A DNA stretch of 64,000 nt from Scolanthus callimorphus (taxonomy: Eukaryota; Cnidaria; Anthozoa; Actiniaria; Edwardsiidae), in the NCBI GenBank assembly GCA_033964015.1, contig CM066914.1, forward strand, positions 11,461,831-11,525,830, written 5' to 3'. This document shows, piece after piece, positions 46,301 to 58,300 of the stretch; within the stretch, counting starts at the first letter, position 1, and every line of letters begins with the position of its first letter. The translations under genes and the position numbers were made by a program. Below the pieces are notes generated by a model that saw only the letters and a list, made by a program, of their open reading frames with translations, ran no database searches and was not told where the DNA came from.

Positions 46301-49300
46301 CACCCCAGGACCCCCCTCTGGCTACGCCCCTGATGGAGCCACCATCACCAAGTGCGAGCGAGGGTTCTCCTCTCTCACATAAAAGGGGAGGTGGGTGTTA
46401 CATGCACCCCAGGACCCCCTCTGGTTACGCCCCTGATGGAGCCACCATCACCAAGTGCGAGCGAGGGTTCTCCTCTCTCACATAAGGAGAGGGGGGGGGG
46501 GATCACATGCACCCCAGGACCCCCTCTGGCTACGCCCCTGATGGAGCCACCATCACCAAGTGCGAGCGAGGGTTCTCCTCTCTGACATAAAAGGAGATGT
46601 ATTGCTAAGATACTAAAGAGAGTGATCGTTTGTGCAGTACTCACCATCCGGTGCCGTCCTGACGAAGACAGGGTCACTGAATGGTCCAAGACCCTTGATG
46701 GTCAAAGCCGCTACTTGCACGCTATAGTTGGTAAACTTCCAGAGCTCTGTCAGCTCGGCGAATGTCGGACAAGACAGGACAGACATGTTAGTGAAGTCAT
46801 TGCCCTCCACGGTAGCATAACGGACCTTATAACCAAGTATAATGCCGTGGTGGTAATGTGCGGGTGGAGGGTCCCAGTCAATGTTGATCACGGTGGAATT
46901 GGTGCCGTTGGCGCGAATGTTGATTGGTGGTGCACTTGGTGCTGTATGAAGAGTAAAAACACGCAATATTCAAGCCTACAAGTTACGTCATTCACTAATA
47001 GCCAATCAGAAACGAGAGAAAGTACTAGAGCATTTAAACTTGGCTTCCCTGTCGACCAATCAGCATCGACATAGCGTGAACATTACTATAAAATGCCTTC
47101 CCTATCTTACGGTCTTTCCTGTGGCAAGAACACCGTGGAGCACCATAGGAAAATCAATCGTCTCATTAACTGAGGATTGGAATTTACTCTCATATTTTTG
47201 GTCGGGGATGATCGTCGGGAAGTTTCAGTTTCCATCCTAAAAGATACCAAAAAGGACGTGGTAAAATAATAAATAAATAAATAGAATAAAAACCCGTGAT
47301 TTTAACCCCTAAACGATACGACGATCATCCGCGACCAAAAAATATGGGATGGCTCTTACCATCTTGTTGAGTGGTGACGATAATCAACGCACTATATGGT
47401 CCGAGTTTACCAAATCCCGACACTCCTCGAACTTTAAAACTGTATTTTGTAAACTTCTCCAGATTCGCGAAGGTAAAGTTCAAGACTCTTGGTGGGAGTT
47501 TGGTAATATTGTGGGTTTCCTGACTGGTTCGCTGGTGCCATATTCCAAGTGACTCAAAGGTCCTTCTAAGTTCGCGTCTGTAATAGATTCCCACTCCAGT
47601 CGTATGGACGTCGAGTTAACGGCATTGCCTCTGGATTGACCCGGTGGACTTCGCGGCGCTGGCGATAAACATAGATGTGTTTACGTCACATTAGCATACG
47701 CAGTGCAGACAAAGTTCGAAAAACTTCAAACGTTCTTGTGAAAATTCCAAGAACGTTTTGCGTAACACCGAACCGGTCTTCACTAAAAGAAGTTGCCAAG
47801 TCAATTACCACCGAAATACTTACTATACCTTCCGTAATCCAAGTTATTTACCGGCTGGGAGGTCTGTATAGGAAAAACTGTGACCGAGGGCTGGACAAGT
47901 TTCCAGGCCGAGGTCACCGTCTTTTCCTCTTCTTGCTTGCACGTGACGTCACTGGCGGCCATGTTGGTGCCGGAAACAAAAGAAAGTCCGTCTACCGCTT
48001 TTATTTCTAGCACCAACATAACTGTCACGCTTTTGTTTTATTAATCCCATAGAAATTATTGCAATCCGAGAATACGGACCGACCAAAAGCCGGTACATTT
48101 TTTACTGAAAGCAAGCGCGCGCAAACTGTTACCGTGAGTTAGGTCAGAACTAGGCAGAATTAGTTACCGTGCCCTCTAGGGAAAAAAAACTACTTACGTC
48201 CATCGTCGGTGTGCGCATAGACCAAGTTGGACCACTTTCCTTCTCCTTCCATCGTGTTTGCTCTCACTTTGACTCCATACTCAGTGGCCGACTTTAACCC
48301 TGTAAGCTCGAGCGTTAGTGAGCCCTCTCCATTGTCAGTTCGCAACATCCTGGTAGCATTTAAAGACGAGTTGGTATAGAACACTTGATATCCATAGAGA
48401 ATCCCATGTAATAGATCGCGAGACGCGTTTTGCCACGTGATGTTGAGAAGCACTGAATGAAGGCCTGTCAGATTTCTAGCGGTGATGTTTAGAGGAGTTA
48501 TATAAACTAAAGAAGACAAGAAGAGACAGATGGTGACAAACTTGTTAAATGGCACATAGTATTTGTAGACTAGTATCGGTATTTCTTACGTCATTACGTA
48601 GTATTTGTAAACTAGTATCAGTATTTCTTATGTCATTACGTAGTATTTGTAAAGTAATATCAGTATTTCTTACGTCGCGCAGATGCAACAGAGTGTGAGC
48701 GATATCATCTGGTTTGTACACATGATCAATGTGGAATTGAAATATCTATCTCGTGGATTCAATTTGTTGACTATAAGTGAAGGTTATTTTTTCGAGCTAC
48801 ATGGATCCATTCTCTGGCTCGGTTTGTTTCTCTTACCGTCATTAGCTACATGATGTACATTATCATCGGCAGTCTTCTTTAACCAGGGCTCTAATGCCGA
48901 GAAGCCGGTGCTATTATAGGACACCAGGTACTCTAAGGCCACATGACCATTAACATTCCTGAAAGACACGCAAATGAATACTCTCATTATCGTACAGGGA
49001 GGAGATCACAGAAACGAAATATGAATTTTCTATCAAATCCTTTCTGCTTGGTTAGGTCTCAGCAATTGTTATAACAAAACGAACGGTTTCAGAGTCATTA
49101 GTTCTTTATGTGTAAAGCTAAATAGCCCATTCTCTGGTTAGTACACATTCTAGTGTTCCTTCCGTGTACAATTTCGACCAAGAATCAGATTTCAGATCTA
49201 TACGGTTCATTAGAAATAAAAAAGGAACGGACAATGTTCTCAAGATTGACATAAAAGCTTCTAAAACAACACTTGCTTTACTGGTGCGTGAGACATACCA

Positions 49301-52300
49301 AAATCGTGTGACTTTACTTCTCTGTACTGACGATTCGCCGGAACTGTAAGCCTCCGTCACCTGTCGGGTTAAAGAGCGTGAGGTAAATCGGTCGGTCAAA
49401 GCAAACAAAGAGACGTACACCTTTAAACGCGACAAAAGAGTCTACACTATCTACATTAATTGCTGCCGAGGATAGCGAGTTCAATGCTGACACAGTTCTT
49501 ACAAAAAAGAGTATTTGAAAGCATTTACAGATGAGCTTATTTGCCTGTATCTACAGTCATGTCCCCTTGTTCGTGAGTAGCCCCTGGTGATCTCGCTCGG
49601 GAAAGGCATGATATCAGTACAAGACCGCGGTTGATCTTAAAGAACATTTGTAAGTACCTCGTGTCGCGCCAGTCCAATGAGGAAGCATCGATGTAACACT
49701 GCTCAAATGATATGAAGACAAACAATATGAAGACAGATAAAAATGAGCCTACCTTGTCATGCATCCTTCTCGACATGTCTTTAGCCTTGTCACTGTTCAT
49801 GTCGTTATAATCTTCTTCCCATGGGTCTGACATGTAGAAGGTCGAAAGTGTCTGCAGGTTGGACCCACCTGAAATACAAATAAATCGAACGTTTATCCAT
49901 ACTAGTTAGTGTGTTACTATGTTACTGCTTTTGGGGGCTGGCTTACACGTGAACACAAGCGCCAGTGAGGGCGCAAGGTACTGACGGGAGTCCGCGAATC
50001 CCGCAACTTCGCGCCAAAAAAAAAAAGTCTTCAAAAAGAAGCGCGTTCTCGGGCGGTGCCGCGGACGACTCTTGTATAAACATACAAAGAGCGGATTGAA
50101 TGTATAGAATCGACGGATGAAATACGCGACTTCACTAAATCAGAATGAGTGACACGCGACAAATGGCGACTTGAATGCAAATAGGACTGTGGAAAAGCAC
50201 TGAAGACGGTGCGGTCAGGGGGCGGCACGGAAACTTCACCTTGGCATCGCGCGAATTTATTGATCAACCACCAATCAGACACAGCACGGAACAATATCAT
50301 TACGGTACGGTACGGTACGGTACACAGCACGGCGCGGTACAATATCATTAACGATGCTGACAAGGCACGGAACTCCCGTAACGTTTTCAAAGTCATATGA
50401 AGTCTGCTAGCTCTATGGAAATTACCTTTGTAATAGTTATACATGTCTGTGATTTCTTTAGCTTCTAGGAGTCTGAAGAAGATCATTATTTCATCAATAG
50501 ATGCATCTAGCGGGGACGTCCCTACCTCACCGAGCGTCAAACTAGACGTAGGGACTTCAGAGAAAGTCCCACGTGTTTGCGTGTTGGATAGAAACTCCGT
50601 CACTAGTCCGCCATCTCGGTATGCTTGAAGCACACCCTCATCGTTATTCAGGGGGGTATATGTCATCACAACATAAGTCCAAATACCGCTTGGAGCAGAA
50701 AATACTTTAACAAATTCAATTCGATTTTTCTTCATTGATACTGCAATATTAGGAGTTCCCAATGGAAGCTGGTAAATACGAAATCCTCTGTCAGCTGTGC
50801 CGGTCATAGAGGAGAGAAAAAATTGCGATTTAACAGATCTGAATTTTATCCAAAGACTGATCGTGAGTCCAGGACTACAGACACCGGATACTGTAGACAG
50901 TCTGGAATATGTTGATTTGTCAGTAGAACTAGCGGTTCTCCGGAGCCATTAAATGCTACGGCATTGCCACGGATACCACGGACTGTCATAGCAGACACTC
51001 CATCACTCCAAGTACCAACAGAGTTCATCTCCTTGAAGTCTGTCTCGCTGTCTGCTGGCCAGTAAAGCAAGGCCTCGCAGGTCAATGAGTCAATGACTAG
51101 CTCGGGATAATCTGGCAATGAATAATCGTATTTTAAACATGTATGTTAATACATGACAAAAACAGATGGGTAAGTAATGAGAAGAACACAGTTTATACCA
51201 CAACGCGCACGTGCTCTTACACCTTGGTACACAACCTCTCCTTTCCTATGCCTACACCAACATTGCATGAGCTATCAGCGTAACATAGACTACAGAGGCG
51301 GATCCAGGATTTTACTGAGGAGGGAAGGGGATCCGCTTCTGTCGTCACTTCATGACAAATACCAAGCCTATACTAGACACTAAACTACTGTTCGATCGAC
51401 TAGCTGACAACAGAACCTACCTTGACCTAGCACCTTAAGATCCGGATCTCTTGTGTAAAAACTAACAGAGTTTTTAGTTGTGTTGTATCGCTGTCTGTCG
51501 TCTGTTAGCGCATCCTTCACATAGCATCTCCACTTCTTTGTCTGTTCGTTGTTTTTAACATCGAATCTCGCAAAACATCGCGAGATCGAGAGTGAGCCAC
51601 ACAATGATGTACAGTAGTCGTCTCGTTTATTTTGGAGTTCTGTGGTATAAGGAGATCAAAGCACAAATTTATTTTCACCTTAACATGGTTTGCACCTACA
51701 CCCTCCTAGACTCCCGCGCAGCCCGTCCTGGATACTAACACCCTACCAGCTGATTCGTTTATCCATTTGTACAGCACCAACAAGCGATTTCAATGACACA
51801 ATTGTGACCATCGAGTCATATGCCTCACTTCGCAGCAATCCAGGTTCCGCATGGGAGGTAAGCCATTGAGTTATAGTGGATTCTAGGACCATTTTGTTTG
51901 GCAAACTATTTTATAGACGGTGTGTGTCACCATCACTTGTTCCCCCCTTCACAGTTTTGGCCTACGTAGAACCCTTTGAAACTGAGAATGCCGGTGTCGG
52001 CATGAATAAAAGGAAACCATGCAAGAAAGCTAGAGCAGTCTTTCGTAAAACGGGGGCCTAAAAATGATATTGGTAGGATACTCTCATGCTCTATAATCAG
52101 TAGTTTATACAGCAAGAGAAAGCTGCAGTTATTTCCAAAACATAGGCATTATTTCATAATCGTGTCTCCCATAGACATACCTCTACGTTGCTGACACCAT
52201 TCGACATCCCTGCGAGTGTCATCACAAATACACATCCCCAACATCTCGTCACAGTACTCTCCCTCCAGGCACGGGGGGTCACACAAGGTATCTAGGGGAG

Positions 52301-55300
52301 GGGGAATAAACAACTAACTGTGCAAGGCGGGCACATAAGGTATCTAGGGATGGGGAAATAGAAAATTAACTATGAAAGGGGCCGACCTTGGCATCTAGGG
52401 GGGGGGGGGGGGGAGTGGACAATAAACTATGCAAGGGGAGGCACACAAGGTATCTATGAGGGGGCAATACACGGTTGACTATGCTGGTTAGCTAGGGGAT
52501 GATGCTGGACGGACAGAGCAGAATAGACGAAAAGGGGATCCGTAAAAAGTGCATTGGTAGGGATTGCATGATTAACAAGCCTCTTGGGCAGGAATAAGTC
52601 ACGGGCCTCGTACCCGGTAATTGCTTGTTCTCTTCGAGGTGTGCGGTGCATCAAGGGAAGGACGACGCAAAAAAAGATGTTTGTGTATGAAACACAGGCG
52701 CGTCTTTAACCTATTGTCCTATAAATATTAACCGTAATTATATCACTCACCTCCTGGGAACAGGACTTCGACATCATTTGCAAATATGGAATCTTCGCCG
52801 GAGAATGTCTGATTGCTAGGTACGGATCATAAGATGCCCCGGGCGTGGCCGTGACTGAATGGTTATCAATACTAATCAAAAGGTCAATGCTGCCAAAAAC
52901 AAGACTTCCAGGATCATAGAATGCCGCAAAATTTTCCTCTCCCGCTCGCACATCAAGTTTGGCATTTTCCACGTTTTGTCCGCGAATAGAATATAGGAAA
53001 GCATTTGTCGAAGGAATCGGGGAGAAAGCTGAAACAGAATCAGAACAACAAACACATCATGTGTTATCAATGATTCAAGGAACGAAGAAAACAAACAAAC
53101 AAATTAAAAACTTTTGAGTTCGTTTAGGTGTTATAAAAACATTTGTACAGTACAGTCAGAAACATATAACTTAGTTGAAACATGTAACAGCGAACCAAGC
53201 TGTGGATTATTCGATATGAATTTATGACCATATTGGTCAATAATGAACTCTCGACTGCTAACCCAAGTAGGTTTTCTCTTCATAATATTTTATTTTTCGC
53301 TCAAATAAAGTAGAGCAACAGTGGTAAGTGATAATATACTAATATTTAATATCTTGAACTCTTGCAACAACATTATTTTCAAAATCTGTTCAATTGTTTA
53401 TTTTTGCGAATATTTCGCAGCTTGGCACTAAAGTAATGTATGTTTGTTACACGTTTCAACTCACTTATATGTTTCTGGTACAGTACAATCAATTTTTGAA
53501 AGCATTTTGATTGGTTGATCAGTCATTTTGCGTGATGTGGTTGGCTGAATGCTAGCGTATCTAATGTAGCGTATCCTAACGAGTAGCGTACCTAACGAGT
53601 AGCGTACCTAACGAGTAGCGTACCTAACGAGTTACGTACCTAACGAGTAGCGTACCTAACGTGTAGCGTACCTAACGAGTAACGTACCTAACAAATAGCG
53701 TACCTAACGAGTAGCGTACCTAACGAGTAGCGTACCTAACGTATAGCGTACCTAACGTGTAGCGTACCTAACGAGCAGCGTACCTAACGAGTAGCGTACC
53801 TAACGAGTAGCGTACCTAACGAGTAGCGTACCTAACGAGTAGCGTACCTAACGAGTAGCGTACCTAATGAGTAGCGTACCTAACGAGCAGCGTACCTAAC
53901 GAGTAGCGTACCTAACGAGTAGCGTACCTAACGAGTAGCGTACCTAATGTGTACCTAATGAGTAGCGTACTTAACGTGTAGCGTACCTAACGAGTAGCGT
54001 AACTAACGAGTAGCGTACCTAATGAGTAGCGTACCTAACGAGTAGCGTACCTAACGAGTAGCGTACCTAATGAGTAGCGTACCTAACGAGTAGCGAACCT
54101 AACGAATAGCGTACCTAACGAGTAGCGTACCTAACGTGTAGCGTACCTAACGAGTAGCGTACCTAACGAGTAGCGTACCTAACGAGTAGCATACCTAACG
54201 AGTAGCGTACCTAACGAGTAGCGTACCTAACGAGTAGCGTACCTAACGAGTAGCGTACCTAACGAGTAGCGTACCTAATGAGTAGCGTACCTAACGTGTA
54301 GCGTACCTAACGAGTAGCGTACCTAACGTGTAAGGTACCTAACGAGTAGCGTACCTAACGAGTAGCGTACCTAACGAGTAGCGTACCTATCGAGTAGCGT
54401 ACCTAACGAGTAGCGTACCTAACGAGTAGCGTACCTAACGAGTAGCGTACCTATTGTGTACCTAACGTGTAAGGTACCTAATGAGTAGCGTAGCTAACAT
54501 GTGGTCATACGTAATTATAGAATGAAGTAAAAGAAGAAAGAAAAACACATTAACCTACCAAACACTTTGAGCTGTCCAATACTCAAAAAGGTTGTGTTCT
54601 TGTTAATGCTAACGTATCGTCCTCGTATCGCGGGATCACAGTCAAAGAAGGCGGTTTGCAGGGCTGACATGTTGTGAAGGCCACCACAGCGTGGGTTAGT
54701 CACGTGATCAACGCTGCTTCCGATCCGAATTTCAAAGTCATGAAGTCGCTCAGGACAACAATCGGGCCTGTTTCTAATAAATATTTTGTAAACTAAGACC
54801 TCCGCCATGAGCTCCACCCGAAGCCATGGGTTATGGTCGTGATTAGCGGTGTGCGAGGTTGTTGTGCCGCTTTCATCAACAGCAGACCAAGCCAGATTCC
54901 CCACAGCATTGTGGTCAGAAGATTGTGTGGCCGGGCGCTTATATGCCCAGTCAAAGTCCTGTGAATGATCGGCCAATAAACCATTTTCTGTGAAAGCGCC
55001 AAACAAATAAGACCCTTTCCTGATAAGAACCAGTAAGGGCTTTTTGTTGTCACAGTTACGATGAAGCACACTCGCATTCCAGCCTTGCTCTAACGCACCA
55101 TAGCAACGCACCCAGTAGCGCTGACCAAAACCCGAGGTCGACAACATACTCTCCAGACTGTCTCGATATTTTGGAAGATGCTCGATCATTCTGGACTGGA
55201 TTCCTGCAGAATAAAACGGCGTACAGTGTTCAGTACATTAAGCGCGTCGGCGCTAATGAGGGATCGGTGTTTAAAAGACTGAATTACACTTGTAATTCGG

Positions 55301-58300
55301 GGGCATACAACAAGTCTCTCCTAAAATGCATTAAAACGGCTTACTAGTATTAGTTCAAATTTGTCCAAGCCAGCAAAAAAAAAAATGCTTTTTTGACGAA
55401 AAAAAAAAATGACCGCGTTATATTTCGAAAACGCGATGCTACTTTTTCTTCAAACTTTGTCCAAGTAATGCTTATAGCCTAGTGTCTTTGGCGTTAAGAG
55501 GGTTTTGCCCAAATTTCTCTTTGTCTGGGTGAATTTTGCAACTTAAAATTTTTGGAGGGTCGCCATTACGTTGCCATGGAAGCACCAATGTAAACAAAAC
55601 ATATGTCGACACAAAGAACAATCCATAGCATGTTTACTTGTAAAGTGGCTTTCCGTTCTGTGCATTTCCGCATGAGATACAGACCATTGAAGTTTAGGGG
55701 GTGAGGACATGAAAAACTGCTATGAGCCTCCTTTTAAAAATAGACGCCCCTTGTAATGAGTGGTGCACAATTAACGCTCTCCATACATTGCACCAAGTAT
55801 TTATGGGTCTGGTAACTTACCGAGACCCCGGTTACACGGGTCCGGACGAATTTTTGACAGGGCGAATTGTGTACCTGGAACACCTGTATACATCCTCCGA
55901 GACCCAGGGAATTTTTCCTCTGCTCCCCGCTCGCGAGAAAAAATAACCCCTGGGGAACAGTAAGGAACGAACTTGGTCAAAAGCCGGCGCGGCCGATGCG
56001 ACGCCAGTTAATACCCTTTCCTGTCAAAACTTGTCATCCACTCGTCAGATTGTGTAACGCGATACGGCAAATGCGAAATCTTTAAACGCGCGTACTCTCG
56101 ATATTTTGCTGTTTTGTTTCTCAAAACATTTATAAACGATAAACGGTTATCTTTGACGGTAAATGAGTGTGACCCCAAAGAAGCCTATTGGGCATTACTT
56201 CCGTATTTGCGGTGAAACTGTAGAAGATAGCAAGAGAAGACACAAGTTGTTCGGCTCGCAGTCTCTCGGCGAAAAATTATCACTACTAACTGGACGAAAT
56301 GTTTCGCTGGATGATGGATTTTCGGACTTTGTTTGCTCATTTTGCAAACCGAGAACAATTTGTTGTCACCAGATGAAACAGGAAGTCCCTTTTTTAGCAG
56401 ACTACGCGATCGAACTTCCCTGAACTTCGTCCTTGTCCTTTTTCTTTTAGAATTTCGCACATTTGACTTGGCATATGAGACTCTCGCCAAATCCCGTCGG
56501 GAGTTGTGCAAAGATAGATAGATTTAAACAGGGCAGGGAAGTGAACCTGAACAGGGTAAACTCAATCAGGTAAACTCATTCAGGTAAACTAATCTTGTCG
56601 CTTGTAAAACCCCTTCAAAACTAGTAGCTGCTCTGCTTTCAACGACGTGATACCGAATCTATCTTTGATCACTGTAGATAATTCTGTTCCCTGCTAGCAG
56701 AGGCCTCTTTTCTCTGCATTTCGCTGGCTGAGGTTCGCGAACCTCAGCCAGCGAAATGCAGATAAAAGAGGCCTCTGCTAGCAGGGAAATAATTCTGGGA
56801 ACGTGATGTCTACGGCAAGCCGCGCCGGCAAGTCATGTTATTGCCCTTATGCAAATTTTCAGTTTTACGTTAAGTCCATTGTTCAGGACTCGCGCCTGTG
56901 ATTGGTCGACCTCCCGAGGTCGACCAATCACAGGCCGGCATAGGTTTCGAATTTTGACCAAGTTCGTTCCTTACTGTTCCCCAGGGGCATTTTTTCTCGT
57001 GAGTGGAAACGTTAGAGGAAAAATCCCCTGGGTCTCCGAGGATGACCTGTATACACGGTACCGTGCAAGTTTTGTTCCACATTGCAGAGGTGTTCCGTGC
57101 AACTGAACTAACACTAACATGGCTTCTTCAGTCTCGTTCTCTGATTGGTGGAAGCTTGAATAAGTGCTTAGCATCCTCGCCTGAAGAGGGCCAGTTTCCA
57201 GGCCATTACCGTGGAACTTTGCAAAAACTCCTCTTTGCTCCGACGAAGGGCTGACGCTCGAAACGTCAGCAAAACAACATCTTTCCGACCTTTGGTTGTT
57301 GTTGTTCATGAGCAAAAACTTGCACGGTTCCGGTGTTTACACGAAAACGGAACCGTACCGGTCAAAAATTGTACCTGCTTTTTGAAGGTCCCAAACTTGC
57401 ACATTTTGCCGTGCAAACATTCGTCCAGTTCCGCCTGACCCGTGTGAACAGAAGCCGTAAGTGGGACAGAATTCGCCCGGTCAAAAATTCGTCCGGACTC
57501 GTGTAACCGGGATCTGACTATCACTTCCACGAGGGACATGAGTATTTTTGGTGAGTTCATGGTTGTGATTTTAGTCGAGTTATTCACTGTGTCACCTTTG
57601 TATGGTGTTGTTATGTTCAAATAATCTGTAAAGGCGCTTAAATTTAGTACCTTTTATCTAACTAACAAGTAATCTCGTTAGTTGCCGCGAGCTGCGAACG
57701 TTAATTGTAGGGCCTGTGCATGTAGATTATTATTATTACCTAACGAACGTCGACAGTCGCTTTGTGTTACGTGAGACCAAGACATTGTATACTCTTTACC
57801 TGAAAGTGTCCGTTTTGTATCCATTGGAAACAGTGGACAATCGCTTCTGTTTGATAAGGTGATGTTGTCGAAAGCTATTTCTCCATCATACCTTTTTCCG
57901 TCAACAGCTTCAAATATAACCTGTCACAAAAGATGATAGCAAACGTTAGTCGACACGGACCCCTAGAATACGAGATGTTTGCATAATTGTAAGCATTCAA
58001 GGTCACTCCCATCCTGTTGGGTCATCCCAACTTGGCCGTTCGTACCATTATACCACAGTCAACCCAACGGAATCTCCCCGGGACTTATATTGGTAAACAC
58101 CCAAGGAAATGAAAAGCTGTCACGTACGAGCTGTCACACATCACGTTAGAGCCTGCCAGCCATACGGTTCTATTTCTCTGACCTGGTAGATAATGTCCTC
58201 CTTGATAGCCACTCGACCCAGTTGCCACACGCCACGTGACACGTTGCCATAGTAACCGGCCACTCTCCAAAGGAGTCTCTCTCGCCCTTGGTAACCTCCC

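Larger units (their letters stand above)
55827..57511. mobile_element. 1.7-kb foldback transposon with nested palindromes
   Basis: Inverted termini cccggttacacgggtccgga..ttttgac (left) and their inverted copy ending 57511 are about 45 bases. A second inverted pair inside (ccctggggaacagtaaggaa, 55948 and 56968) is nested. The interior has a ~100-bp palindrome and a 42-bp palindrome. No transposase was recognised. Confidence 0.65.
55204..57799. other. intron with a large foldback element
   Basis: No receptor exon is visible. Most of it is the 55827-57511 element; a dispersed repeat near 55735 is shared with ~28985. Confidence 0.55.

Noticed and set aside
43643..46585. Gly/Ser/Pro-rich open frames, collagen-like at first sight
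   Set aside because: They come from the 103-bp minisatellite; G-run length changes shift the frame each few units.
47675..48010. 111-residue plus-strand frame
   Set aside because: Falls in the intron between FN3 exons 1 and 2 on the opposite strand; no similarity or splice context.
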